60,673 nucleotides of DNA, from NCBI GenBank assembly GCA_018711185.1, contig DVIQ01000014.1, positions 1 to 60,673 on the forward strand, given 5' to 3'. This stretch comes from Candidatus Limivivens intestinipullorum (GTDB lineage: Bacteria; Bacillota; Clostridia; Lachnospirales; Lachnospiraceae). Shown piece after piece: positions 16,985 to 24,853 of the stretch (its first letter is position 1; the number at the start of each line of letters is the position of its first letter). The position numbers were made by a program, and so were the translations under genes. The notes below the pieces were generated by a model. That model had not been told where the DNA came from and did no database searches. It worked only from the letters and a program-made list of their open reading frames with translations.

Positions 16985-17117
16985 GTAATAGTTCAGCACA
17001 GGTCCGCGCACATGCTGCGCGGACCGTAAGAATGTGATTCAGGAGTGCAAAATCCCATCGCCGCAGGCAATTTTAAATAGATTTTGCATGTAACGGTTCA
17101 GCAGGGCTGAACTGTTA
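16985..17117 (+). mobile_element. MITE-like dispersed element
   Basis: This copy begins GTAATAGTTCAGC and ends GGGCTGAACTGTTA, in the opposite orientation to the copy at 6802, with the same internal hairpins (GGTCCGCGCA/TGCGCGGACC). The right end has lost one or two bases. Flanks AGCTCTG (16978-16984) and AGCTCTG (17117-17123) match over seven bases. It lies between the BlaI promoter and the ABC-transporter relic. Confidence 0.88.
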
Positions 17118-17139
17118 GCTCTGAGACTCTTTGGCTCCT

Positions 17140-17510
17140 TTACGCTGTATAATATTGCGCCTGCGCGTTCCACAATTCATAATACTTGCCGTTCAAATCA
17201 GAAAGAAGTTCTTCATGGGAACCGTGCTGAACAATCCGGCCGCCGTCAAATACCACAATCTTATTACAGAAACGGCATGAAGCCAGGCGGTGAGAAATAT
17301 ACACGGTGGTTTTATCTCCCGATATTGTATTGAAATTCGAGTAAACTTCATATTCGGAGACCGGATCGAGCGCAGCCGTGGGCTCATCCAGGAGGATGAA
17401 CGGCGCATCTTTGCAGAGAGCGCGGGCCAGCGCGATTTTCTGCGCCTCTCCGCCGGAAATCTCTATGCCGGATTGATCGTAATCCTTATACAGATATGTA
17501 TGAACACCGC
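17140..17510 (-). pseudogene. C-terminal relic of a second ABC transporter ATPase
   Basis: This frame, open to the TAA at 17140-17142 but without its own start, reads [20 protein letters not shown] and goes on with [53 protein letters not shown] and the C-terminal tail [20 protein letters not shown]. It has the ABC signature, Walker B and H-loop, but the membrane domain and Walker A are gone. Its beginning is fused out of frame to the end of the intact-looking transporter at 17463, so both were members of a tandem transporter pair joined by a deletion. The joint lies at about 17505-17520. Confidence 0.88.
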
Positions 17511-19232
17511 AATATTCCCGTTTTCAAGAAGAATGATTCTGTCGCAAAAGGCTGTGGAAGCAAGCCTGTGTGAGATAAACAGCGCGGTTTTGTTTTTTGC
17601 CATATCATTGAATTCGGTATAAATCTTGCTTTCGGCAATCGGATCAAGCGCTGCCGTCGGCTCATCGAGAACCAAAAGCGGCGCGTCCTTGTAGAGGGCG
17701 CGGGCAAGCATCAGTTTTTGTGCTTCGCCGCCCGACAGTTCCGTTCCGTTTTCATGAACTTTCTTATTCAGTTTTGTATGGATGCCGTCGGGGAGCGCGT
17801 CAAGCTTCGCGCCCAGCCCGGCCCTGCGCATACATATTTCTGCGTTCTTCAAATCCGTTTCCTCTGTGCTTTTACCGGAAACCGTTTCCGCAAGTGAAAA
17901 AAACGCCGTCCTTACCTCTTGAAAAACAGGCGAGATGAGTTTGTAATACTCTTCCCGTTTAAAATCAGCCAGCGGAATACCATTGAAATATATTTCACCG
18001 GATACAGGCCGGTACAGACCGCACAGCAGCTTCACAAGCGTCGTTTTGCCTGCTCCGTTGAGACCCACGAGCGCAAGCTTCTCACCCCTTCTGATTCGGA
18101 AAGACAGATCATGAATCGTGTCCTGCCCTGCGCCGTCATATCGGAAGCTGACGTTCCGAAACTCGATTTCCGGAACGGTGTTCATGTGATCTGCTGCCCT
18201 GGCAGTTCCGCTTCCGTCGTATTCCGGATAATCTGCAAATTCTCTGAAATCGCACAGTCTAAGGCTTACCGTATTGGCCCGGTTCCAGCAGGAAATGATG
18301 CCGTCTACCCAGGAGGCAAAAGAAGATATCGCCGCAAAGTAGAGAACAAATTCGTCAATACCGATTTCTCCTCCGCGGAACATAGAAATTAAAAGCGCGT
18401 ACGCGCCGCCGTCCCGGATGAGAATGACGGCCAAGTCCGCAATGCGTGATAGAAAACTCCTTTTTACTGTTTTCCTGTCCCATTTTGCCCGTTGTCCGGA
18501 TAAATCACAGTAGCACTCCCGAAGCCAGGACGCCATACTGTAGATGCGGATATCCTTTGCCGCTGAAAAATCATCGGGAAGTTCCTCAACATAAGCAAGT
18601 TTTTGATTCAGATCGGTCATTTTGCTCCTGTGCGCATATTCCCATTTATTATAGGCTTTGACAGACAAAATATTGACCGCCGGCGCGACGGTCAGGATCG
18701 GGACCAGCCAGGGACTGGCAAAGGAGATCACAGAGCCGAAAAGCAGATACCCCAGAAGATTTTCTATCATTCCGAATCCGCTGTATACGATGTCTGTAAG
18801 GGGCTGCACGCCGTTCCACATTTCCGTGGCAATCCTTGCCCTGCCCGCAAGGTCGCGGACTTCCTTCTGTTCGTAGGTTTGATAGAACATGGAAAGCTGC
18901 TTTCTCGTTACAAGATCCGTCATTTTGTATCGATATATTCCAAGGGCGGAAGTTCTGATCTGTCCGAGGGCCTGAATGGCGGCATATCCGATCATAATCA
19001 GCAGCAGCACAATGCCTGTGGGCAGCAGCGCATGCTTAAGCGGCTGACCATCCGTTACCTCTGATACTACAAGGGACGGCAGGTAGATTTCCAGATACCT
19101 GACTCCAATGTTGACCGGTACAAGCAGCGCGGTAAGAAAGAGAGCCGCCTTACTGTATCTTAAGAGCATTTTCAGCGACCAGGAAAAATTTGAAAATACG
19201 GAATACGCCGGTCTTTTCTTTTTCATTTTCAC
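17463..19232 (-). CDS. ABC transporter permease/ATP-binding protein with foreign C-terminus
   Basis: This 589-residue half-transporter has about six membrane segments (residues 20-330) and an ATPase with [16 protein letters not shown] (Walker A), [16 protein letters not shown] (signature), [13 protein letters not shown] (Walker B) and FISHRLAST (H-loop). After LENGNIAV the sequence becomes [12 protein letters not shown] and stops: that end is the neighbour gene read in the wrong frame, so the normal last 30-40 residues are missing. Catalytic motifs are all present, so the protein might still work, but its usual heterodimer partner is lost. The GTG at 19230-19232 or the ATG at 19224-19226 may start it after AAAGGAG. 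Upstream direct repeats at 19285-19319 suggest control by the LytTR regulator at 21721. Substrate unknown; peptide export is common for such loci. Confidence 0.88.
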   Translation of the reverse strand: MKMKKKRPAYSVFSNFSWSLKMLLRYSKAALFLTALLVPVNIGVRYLEIYLPSLVVSEVTDGQPLKHALLPTGIVLLLIMIGYAAIQALGQIRTSALGIYRYKMTDLVTRKQLSMFYQTYEQKEVRDLAGRARIATEMWNGVQPLTDIVYSGFGMIENLLGYLLFGSVISFASPWLVPILTVAPAVNILSVKAYNKWEYAHRSKMTDLNQKLAYVEELPDDFSAAKDIRIYSMASWLRECYCDLSGQRAKWDRKTVKRSFLSRIADLAVILIRDGGAYALLISMFRGGEIGIDEFVLYFAAISSFASWVDGIISCWNRANTVSLRLCDFREFADYPEYDGSGTARAADHMNTVPEIEFRNVSFRYDGAGQDTIHDLSFRIRRGEKLALVGLNGAGKTTLVKLLCGLYRPVSGEIYFNGIPLADFKREEYYKLISPVFQEVRTAFFSLAETVSGKSTEETDLKNAEICMRRAGLGAKLDALPDGIHTKLNKKVHENGTELSGGEAQKLMLARALYKDAPLLVLDEPTAALDPIAESKIYTEFNDMAKNKTALFISHRLASTAFCDRIILLENGNIAVFIHICIRITINPA

Positions 19233-19284
19233 ATCAACTCCTTTCGCCTACAGTATCTCAGAAAAAGGAACCCAAAAAGAAATT

Positions 19285-19319
19285 CGTGCACGAATTGCTT
19301 CCGTCCGTGCACGAATTGC
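19285..19319 (-). promoter_or_regulatory. Direct repeats fitting a LytTR binding site
   Basis: The 14-base unit CGTGCACGAATTGC occurs at 19285-19298 and 19306-19319, a period of 21 bases (two helical turns). LytTR regulators (AgrA, VirR, ComE) bind pairs of 9-base direct repeats at this spacing. A GATACT -10-like box lies about 27 bases nearer the ABC gene at 19252-19257, with no good -35 box, as expected for an activated promoter. Confidence 0.7.
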
Positions 19320-19345
19320 ATATCACTCTGCCGCAGGTACCAAAA
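19318..19345. repeat. 28-bp direct repeat, left copy
   Basis: Bases 19318-19345 are identical to 21057-21084. The right copy is the 3' end and stop codon of the histidine kinase gene; the left copy cuts a PIN gene after eight codons. The pair brackets a 1.7-kb cassette holding the ATPase and antitoxin genes. Confidence 0.93.
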
Positions 19346-19368
19346 TTTGTATCAATCAATACCCGCAT
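19346..19368 (-). pseudogene. 5' stub of a PIN-domain toxin gene
   Basis: From the ATG at 19366-19368 the minus strand reads MRVLIDTN, the invariant start of PIN-domain toxins with the first catalytic Asp. After that the reading enters the 28-bp repeat and becomes unrelated (FGTCGRVIC...). The start overlaps the end of the small gene at 19352, typical antitoxin-toxin coupling. The remainder of the toxin was lost at the cassette boundary. Confidence 0.82.
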
Positions 19369-19501
19369 TTCCATATTTCTCCACACGATAAGAGGCTAAC
19401 TCCTCCTTGTAATCCAAATTCACCGCATCCTTTTTTCTTAGCCGTTCTAATGTCTGAAAAGCCTCTGTTTTCCTCTCAGCATCCTGTCTCAGATTTGTCA
19501 T
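19352..19501 (-). CDS. Small antitoxin-like protein preceding the PIN stub
   Basis: This 49-residue protein starts at the ATG 19499-19501, eight bases after AAGGAG, in the reading MTNLRQDAERKTEAFQTLER, LRKKDAVNLDYKEELASYRV, EKYGNAGID. It is helical, charged and ends by overlapping the start of a PIN toxin gene, the layout of small antitoxins that precede PIN toxins in Lachnospiraceae. Its start overlaps the stop codon of the ATPase gene upstream (TGATAATG), so the three were one operon. With the toxin destroyed, it is an orphan. Confidence 0.75.
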   Translation of the reverse strand: MTNLRQDAERKTEAFQTLERLRKKDAVNLDYKEELASYRVEKYGNAGID

Positions 19502-19503
19502 TA

Positions 19504-20865
19504 TCATAGCTCCTTACATTTGGGGTTCTCTCTGCTCAGATAAGCTTTTAACAGGAACGCGCAGAAATACGGAAAAGTATAGATTCCATCACTATAGCCG
19601 ATATTTCCCGCCGTAAACTTAATTCCACAGTCTATATCGGGATATCGGTCGCTCTGAATCAATGTCCGGAGAGATTTTGCGGTTCCACGCTTTGCTTTCA
19701 CCTCTACCGGAATCAACGAATTTTGTGTTCTCACAAAAAAGTCCTCCTCCAACGTAGAGTCCTCTCTTTTGTAATAATAAAGGTCATATCCGCACTTTTT
19801 TAAAGCCTCGCCCACAATATTTTCGTACAGTGCTCCTTTATATACGCCCAGGTTTTTATTCGCCCGCAAATCTTCCTGCGCTTCTTCATCCAGCATCGCC
19901 ACGAATAACCCGGTATCAAAAAAGTAGATCTTATACTTTGAATCATCATAATTGCCCCGAAGAGGCAATTCCGGAAAAAGCAGACAATAGCAGATGTTTA
20001 TGATTCCCGCGTCTCTCAGCCACTCGATACAGCCTCGGTAATCTTTAAAACGGGCGCCTCTTGCCACCTTAGAAATCTGGAACTTCTTATTATCTTTGGC
20101 AAGCTGAATCGGAATCTGCTCAAACACGTTCAGGATTCTTGTCTGATCCATTCCGTCAGCATATTTACGGATATCTTCTTTATAATCTTCCAGAAGCTGC
20201 CGCTGGATATCCAGCGTTCCCTCAAAGGTTCCATTTCGGATATATTCCCGAACAACTGCCGGCATACCGCCGAGAATGCAATAGTCCAGGAACAAGTCAC
20301 TGTATGCTTTCATAATTCCTTCCGGGAAGGGTTGCCCCGTCTCCATATGCCACAGCATTTCTTCGACAGCCGTCTTGTCATAGCCTTTAGCCCATAAAAA
20401 TTCCTCAAAATCCATAGAATGCATGTCATAATCTGTCTTATAGCCGACACTATTGCTCTCTATTCTCTTGTAGGAAATTCCCAGCAAAGAACCGCTGCAG
20501 ATCACATCAAAACGGCCGTCAATCTTAAAAAATTTCAATGCAGTAGCGATTTCCGGATAATCCTGAAGCTCGTCAAAAAAAAGCAGCGTCTCTCCCGGCT
20601 CAAAATGCTTAGACGGATCCATCCGCGAAATATTTCGAATAATCTCATCCGGTTTGTATCCGTTTTCTGTAATAAGTTTGTATTTCGGTTCTTCTATAAA
20701 GTTGATATAAATAACGCTCTTGTAATTTTTAGCTGCAAAATGCAGAATCGATTCTGTTTTCCCCACCTGTCGGGGACCTTTCACAATTAAAGGTTTTCGG
20801 TTGACATCCTCTTTCCATGAATGCAAATATTTATCTATTTTCCGGCACAAATAGATCTCAGCCAT
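19504..20865 (-). CDS. AAA+ ATPase with DUF4143 (archaeal-type ATPase family)
   Basis: This 453-residue protein starts at the ATG 20863-20865 (MAEIYLCRKIDKYLHSWKED) after AGAGGAG. LIVKGPRQVGKTESILHFAA is the Walker A region, TLLFFDELQDYPE the Walker B, and the C-terminal DUF4143 part includes GALYENIVGEALKKCGYDLY and SLIPVEVKAKRGTAKSLRTL, a PD-(D/E)XK-like core (E-x-K). These proteins are widespread, often horizontally transferred, and of unsettled function. It is flanked by 28-bp direct repeats and lies between the ABC and kinase genes, apparently inserted into what was one locus. Direct repeats with a 33-base period overlap its promoter (20896-20943). Confidence 0.9.
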   Translation of the reverse strand: MAEIYLCRKIDKYLHSWKEDVNRKPLIVKGPRQVGKTESILHFAAKNYKSVIYINFIEEPKYKLITENGYKPDEIIRNISRMDPSKHFEPGETLLFFDELQDYPEIATALKFFKIDGRFDVICSGSLLGISYKRIESNSVGYKTDYDMHSMDFEEFLWAKGYDKTAVEEMLWHMETGQPFPEGIMKAYSDLFLDYCILGGMPAVVREYIRNGTFEGTLDIQRQLLEDYKEDIRKYADGMDQTRILNVFEQIPIQLAKDNKKFQISKVARGARFKDYRGCIEWLRDAGIINICYCLLFPELPLRGNYDDSKYKIYFFDTGLFVAMLDEEAQEDLRANKNLGVYKGALYENIVGEALKKCGYDLYYYKREDSTLEEDFFVRTQNSLIPVEVKAKRGTAKSLRTLIQSDRYPDIDCGIKFTAGNIGYSDGIYTFPYFCAFLLKAYLSRENPKCKEL

Positions 20866-20889
20866 ATCCGTCACTCCTCTCTTTTCTAT

Positions 20890-20943
20890 AGTATACAAAA
20901 AAATGAGCGACTTATGCAATAGTAATAGCAAAAAAATGAGCGA
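20890..20943 (-). promoter_or_regulatory. Promoter and 15-bp direct repeats upstream of the ATPase
   Basis: On the minus strand TTGCAT (20914-20919) and TATACT (20890-20895) are 18 bases apart. The plus-strand unit CAAAAAAATGAGCGA occurs at 20896-20910 and 20929-20943, one inside the spacer and one above the -35 box, suggesting a protein that binds both. The rest of the gap, 20944-21056, has an unassigned open stretch reading DAGDFPVFGEFRDCF that I cannot identify. Confidence 0.62.
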
Positions 20944-21056
20944 TTTTTCCATCCTTTTTCACAAAATCTATGTAAAAAAGCTCTGCCTCCATCCATGCCG
21001 TAAAACAGTCCCGGAACTCACCGAATACAGGAAAATCCCCTGCGTCAGCATAAATC

Positions 21057-21084
21057 GCATATCACTCTGCCGCAGGTACCAAAA
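21057..21084. repeat. 28-bp direct repeat, right copy
   Basis: Identical to 19318-19345. Here it encodes the last residues (VPAAE and stop) of the GHKL kinase, so this is the original and the left copy is the duplicate. Confidence 0.93.
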
Positions 21085-21712
21085 ATTCCGAGGTAAAAGC
21101 GCCGTCCTCACTGTTATACTTGACCCAGCCGCCGTGTTCCTCAAGGATCGCTTCCGCGCGACGAAGGCCAAAGCCATGAACGCCGTTCTTGCGGGTGGCA
21201 AACAGGGAGCCTGTCTTCTTCCTCTTTGCGCCCGCTGTATTGAGCATAGAAAAATAGAGCATATTTCTTTTCATTGAAATAAAGATGCGGATAAACCGTT
21301 CTCCCGCTGCTTCACGGCAGGCTTCAATGGCATTGTCAAGGAGATTCCCGATAATAATGCTCAATTCCAAGTCGGAAAGCGTTAAGGTATCCGGCACACT
21401 GGCTTTCACGGCTACGGCTATCTTTTCCGCCCTTGCCTGAGCAATTTTGGCGGACAAAATGGCATCGAGGGACACATTGCCTGTTTTCAGCAACATATCC
21501 ACATTCATCAGCTGGTTATCAAGCTGTTCTATGTAGGCAAGCGCCCGATCGATTTCCCCTGTCTGAAGCTGGCCTTTCAGCGTTTGCAGATGATGGTGAA
21601 AATCGTGCTTGTAGCCTCTCATTTCCTTGTGGATACTCCGCACTTCGTTTAAATGTTTTTCTGATTGCTCGGTCTGATATTCAACCAGCTTCAGATAGGT
21701 TTTCTTTCTCAT
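21062..21712 (-). CDS. GHKL-type sensor histidine kinase, soluble, AgrC-like
   Basis: This 216-residue kinase has a coiled-coil start, then EMRGYKHDFHHHLQTLKGQL with the phospho-accepting His, the N-box IIGNLLDNAIEACREAAGER, and the G-box region GVHGFGLRRAEAILEEHGG. AgrC-type kinases normally carry five to seven membrane segments in front of this core; none is present, so the sensor domain is missing or was never there. It starts at the ATG 21710-21712, eight bases after the response regulator stop, so the two are co-transcribed with the regulator first. Expected partner: the LytTR regulator at 21721; expected target: the ABC locus. Confidence 0.88.
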   Translation of the reverse strand: MRKKTYLKLVEYQTEQSEKHLNEVRSIHKEMRGYKHDFHHHLQTLKGQLQTGEIDRALAYIEQLDNQLMNVDMLLKTGNVSLDAILSAKIAQARAEKIAVAVKASVPDTLTLSDLELSIIIGNLLDNAIEACREAAGERFIRIFISMKRNMLYFSMLNTAGAKRKKTGSLFATRKNGVHGFGLRRAEAILEEHGGWVKYNSEDGAFTSEFLVPAAE

Positions 21713-21720
21713 GGACTACC

Positions 21721-22419
21721 TCAATTATGTTCGATAAACGCCCGGTTGATATCGTCATACTTTCCCCTTGCCAGGGGAAGTTCGACGCTGCCAATCTGAA
21801 CGGAAGTGCGGGAAATGCGTGTTATATGTTTCAGTGAAACCAGGTAAGAACGGTGTGTACGGTAAAAGTCCCCGCTTAGCCTGTCTTCAAAGGAAGAGAT
21901 GCTTTCCTTGATTTTGTATTCTTTGTCTTTGGTATGGATTACGATATAGTGCAGAAAAGACTCCGCATACAAAATAGCCGTTTCATACAGTCTGACCGTT
22001 TCGCCCCCGCAGGAAATGATCACCGACGGAGGTTTTGCCGCAAGCTTTTTTGCAGCTTTATTCAGCACTTGCGTAAGCTTATCCGGAGAAATCGGCTTAG
22101 TCAGATAGTGGAGCGCGTCCACCTCGTAGCCTTCTCCTGCAAATTCAAAATGTGAAGTAACAAAAATAATTTCGGCCCGGCTGTTGTCTTTGCGAATCCG
22201 TTTTGCAAGTTCAATTCCATTCATGTTTTTCATTTCAACGTCAAGCAAAAGAATATCGTAGGCCTTATCTTCCTCATATCCGAACAGAAACGCTTCGGCC
22301 GACGAAAACGCACGGATTTCACAATGAAGACCTTCACGCTCGCTCCACGCTGCCGCAATGGAGGAGATATGTTCCATTTGATCCTGCTCGTCGTCGCAGA
22401 CCGCAATTTTATATTTCAT
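21721..22419 (-). CDS. LytTR-type response regulator
   Basis: This 232-residue regulator has a receiver domain (MKYKIAVCDDEQDQMEHISS; YDILLLDVEMKNMNGIELAK with the phospho-accepting Asp; FVTSHFEFAGEGYEVDALHYLTKP) followed by a LytTR DNA-binding domain (EYKIKESISSFEDRLSGDFYRTHRSYLVSL). It probably binds the 21-base-period direct repeats upstream of the ABC gene. Its ATG (22417-22419) is three bases from the holA stop codon and uses a ribosome site inside holA, so it may be transcribed with holA as well as separately. Confidence 0.93.
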   Translation of the reverse strand: MKYKIAVCDDEQDQMEHISSIAAAWSEREGLHCEIRAFSSAEAFLFGYEEDKAYDILLLDVEMKNMNGIELAKRIRKDNSRAEIIFVTSHFEFAGEGYEVDALHYLTKPISPDKLTQVLNKAAKKLAAKPPSVIISCGGETVRLYETAILYAESFLHYIVIHTKDKEYKIKESISSFEDRLSGDFYRTHRSYLVSLKHITRISRTSVQIGSVELPLARGKYDDINRAFIEHN

Positions 22420-22421
22420 GG

Positions 22422-23414
22422 CTATCCTCTCTCCGTCCTCTGGCTGAGCTTAATCAGCAAAAGCTCCACGCTGAGCTGATCGTTGATCCGCCCCGTCTTT
22501 ACCGCCTCCTCCAGCTCCACGCATTCTTTCACGCTCTCCGTCAGAGCGTCCAGAGAAAAATAAGAGGATTGGCGCAGGGCGTTCTTGATGATAAAGGGAG
22601 CGATTCCCAACTTTTTCGCGATCTGCCCGGAATCGTATCCGTGGCTTTTCAGCTCCTTTACCTGCATAAGCTGATTGAACTGTCTGGCAATCAGAAAGAG
22701 GATGCGCATGGGCGGCTCTTTGAGGGCCAGCAGGTCATTGTAAAGCTCCATGGCCCGCTTCTGGCGTTTTTCCGCCGCGGCGTTTATCATATCGAAAATC
22801 CGGTTCGTGGTCTGCGCCGTACAGACGGTCTCCACATCCTCTTCGGTAATGTCCGTCCTTCCGTATGTATATCCGTACAGCTTTTCCAGCTCTGAGCGGA
22901 TATTCTCCATATCATTTCCGGCCATAGATAAAAAACGCTGCATGGCGTTTTCCGTGATCCGTTTCTTCTCCTGCTTCATACTGAGCAGGATCCACCGGGT
23001 AAGGGTTTTCTCGTCCTGTCTTGGAAATTCCACAATGCGTCCCCCGCTCTTTACCGCCTTGTAGAGCCTGCTGCGCTTATCCACTTCTTTTTCAATAAAT
23101 ACCAGCACCGTCTCCTGGGGAATCCTGGATACATACTCCGCCAGATCACCGCCGCCGCTTTTGAAAAACCCGCTGTTCTCCACCAGAATCAGCCGGTAAT
23201 CCGCAAAGAACGGCATGGTTTCCGCCTGCGCCATGATCTCCTGGGGATCCGCGCTCTTTCCTTCGTATACGGTAAGATTCATAGTGTCGCCTTCCGGCAG
23301 AAGAACCTCTTTCATCTTCTGTTTATACTGCTGCTTCAGATACTCTTCCTCTCCGTAAAACAGGTAAACCCGCTGAAATGATTTCTTTTTGATATCCTCT
23401 GTCAGATTCTTCAT
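22422..23414 (-). CDS. holA: DNA polymerase III subunit delta
   Basis: HolA is the delta subunit of the clamp loader that opens the beta sliding clamp. The 330-residue length is normal. The protein starts MKNLTEDIKKKSFQRVYLFY then GEEEYLKQQYKQKM, and has the typical helical C-terminal region with ILFLIARQFNQLMQVKELKS and KLGIAPFIIKNALRQSSYFS. In the ancestral order holA is followed by rpsT; here the LytTR system has been placed directly after its stop. Confidence 0.95.
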   Translation of the reverse strand: MKNLTEDIKKKSFQRVYLFYGEEEYLKQQYKQKMKEVLLPEGDTMNLTVYEGKSADPQEIMAQAETMPFFADYRLILVENSGFFKSGGGDLAEYVSRIPQETVLVFIEKEVDKRSRLYKAVKSGGRIVEFPRQDEKTLTRWILLSMKQEKKRITENAMQRFLSMAGNDMENIRSELEKLYGYTYGRTDITEEDVETVCTAQTTNRIFDMINAAAEKRQKRAMELYNDLLALKEPPMRILFLIARQFNQLMQVKELKSHGYDSGQIAKKLGIAPFIIKNALRQSSYFSLDALTESVKECVELEEAVKTGRINDQLSVELLLIKLSQRTERG

Positions 23415-23499
23415 TTTCTTCTCCTGATTGTTTCATTACCGCCGCTGACCTGCCGCAGGGGAACGGTCCGGCTGTCTGCTGTCAGGTCCTGCACTTTTT

Positions 23500-23528
23500 A
23501 TAACGGTTCAGCCATGCCGAACCGTTAC
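23500..23528 (-). repeat. Terminal hairpin fragment of the dispersed element
   Basis: TAACGGTTCAGCC and a matching GAACCGTTA arm form the terminal hairpin of the dispersed element without its body. Located between the SASP gene and holA, followed by a T-run on the plus strand. Confidence 0.65.
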
Positions 23529-23550
23529 CTTTTTTCATTATAGCAAAGGC

Positions 23551-23739
23551 TCACTGCTTTTGCAATTCCCGCTTCCGCCTGGTCATAAGACCTCCAATAC
23601 GTCCTGTCTCCTTGGCGGACAGGGATTTCCATCCTTTTTCCAGTACCTGGTCCAGAAGTCCAAGTTCCTGTGCAATTTCGTATTTCAGCTCCTCCTCCGG
23701 GGTCAGATTCGATAAATCCGGTTTTTTGTTTTTTGACAT
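23551..23739 (-). CDS. Alpha/beta-type small acid-soluble spore protein
   Basis: This 62-residue protein starts at the ATG 23737-23739 (MSKNKKPDLSNLTPEEELKY). EIAQELGLLDQVLEKGWKSL then SAKETGRIGGLMTRRKREL is the conserved SASP core, with the GPR cleavage site at the start of EIA. SASPs coat DNA in spores and protect it against UV and heat. The corresponding protease gene gpr is in the same window. Longer readings to 23772 or 23806 lack a ribosome site. Confidence 0.9.
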   Translation of the reverse strand: MSKNKKPDLSNLTPEEELKYEIAQELGLLDQVLEKGWKSLSAKETGRIGGLMTRRKRELQKQ

Positions 23740-23882
23740 AAAAACGGCCACACTCCTTTCTTTTGCGGACAAGCGGCACAGCCCGTATCGGCTGCCGCGG
23801 TTTCACGGTTTAACAGGAGTATGGCCAAATCTTTTTTCTTTATGCAGCGGTGCGTTCTTTCCGAAACAGAGAGCGCGAACCC

Positions 23883-24086
23883 TTAATAATCGCCGCCGTA
23901 AGGTCTGGACGGAATAATGATCGCCGCGATAATATAGGCGATAATTCCGGCAGCGGCCGTAAGCCCGAAAAACACAAACAGCAGCCGGACGATTGTGGGG
24001 TCAATATTGAAGTATTCTCCGACTCCTCCGCAGACACCGCAGATCATGCGGTTTGTATCGGATTTGTAAAGTTTCTTTCCACTCAT
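23883..24086 (-). CDS. PspC-domain membrane protein
   Basis: This 67-residue protein consists of the PspC domain: KKLYKSDTNRMICGVCGGVG, EYFNIDPTIVRLLFVFFGLT, then a membrane segment (AAAGIIAYIIAAIIIP). Its ATG overlaps the stop codon of the DUF4097 gene (ATGA at 24083-24086), so translation is coupled. PspC proteins sense or relay membrane stress. It is the last gene of the PadR-HAAS-DUF4097-PspC operon. Confidence 0.93.
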   Translation of the reverse strand: MSGKKLYKSDTNRMICGVCGGVGEYFNIDPTIVRLLFVFFGLTAAAGIIAYIIAAIIIPSRPYGGDY

Positions 24087-24853
24087 AAAATCTCCTCCCG
24101 AAAACGTATTGATATATTGCCGAAGCTGCAGTCCGCCTGCAGGATACGGTTACTTCCATTATGGATATTTTCTTTTAAATCTATGCCGGAATACTTGCTG
24201 CCGTCCACCGACAGACTTCCGAATCCGCAGCTTAACTCATAGTTATAATCATCCCGCTCTCCTGTCAGCGTCAGAGCCGTCTGCCCCATGCCGTTGGATA
24301 TTCTTCCCTCTTTTTCCACGCTCCCGGTAAAGGTGATATTCCCTAATCCGTTTTCCAGCACCAGACTCTCGCAGGAAATCTCCTGCACCACCGTATTCCC
24401 GAGACCGTTATGAATCCATAACTTTTCCAATACCAGATCCTCCGGTATCTCGATCCGGATGTTCTCTGCATTTGTCCCATCCCCGAAAAGAGGAATGGAC
24501 ATACCGGATTCCTGGGTAATATACAGGGTACCGTCCTCCTGAAACATCTCCGGTCCGTTTCCGCTGCTGTTCCCGGTGATCCGGACCTCAGAGACCGCGG
24601 AACGGATGACCGTGCAGTCCGCCAGTCCAACATCAATCTCCAGGCTTTTTACGCCGGCGCATCGTCTGGTAAAGTCCGTCTGGGAAATCCCCTGGCCCGA
24701 CACCACGAGGCGTCCCTTTCCGGTATCCAGGTAAACATTATCAAATACATCGGAAACCTGTCCGCCCAGCGCCGTTCCGATAAAACAGAACAAACATCCG
24801 GACGCGATAAACACAGCGGATAACAAAAGCATAATCCGTGTAAACCTTTTCAT
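24083..24853 (-). CDS. Anchored DUF4097 beta-repeat protein
   Basis: This 256-residue protein starts at the ATG 24851-24853 (MKRFTRIMLLLSAVFIASGC), overlapping the HAAS gene. One N-terminal membrane segment precedes a domain of short repeating strands (LEIDVGLADCTV, LWIHNGLGNTVV, LVLENGLGNITF, GRISNGMGQTAL, LSCGFGSLSV, LQADCSFGNISI), the DUF4097 adhesin-like fold. A Cys at the end of the membrane segment (SGCLFCF) may be a lipid-attachment site, though the lipobox is not clean. Family members are found with HAAS and PspC genes and are thought to sense the envelope; the activity is unknown. Confidence 0.87.
   Translation of the reverse strand: MKRFTRIMLLLSAVFIASGCLFCFIGTALGGQVSDVFDNVYLDTGKGRLVVSGQGISQTDFTRRCAGVKSLEIDVGLADCTVIRSAVSEVRITGNSSGNGPEMFQEDGTLYITQESGMSIPLFGDGTNAENIRIEIPEDLVLEKLWIHNGLGNTVVQEISCESLVLENGLGNITFTGSVEKEGRISNGMGQTALTLTGERDDYNYELSCGFGSLSVDGSKYSGIDLKENIHNGSNRILQADCSFGNISIRFREEIL

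Noticed and set aside
17463-17520. Normal C-terminus for the ABC transporter
   Set aside because: The last residues come from reading the relic of a second transporter in the wrong frame; the family end GTHxEL-type is absent.
14946-22421. Prophage or integrative conjugative element
   Set aside because: No integrase, structural, relaxase or replication genes were found in this block; only transport, regulation and toxin-antitoxin remnants.
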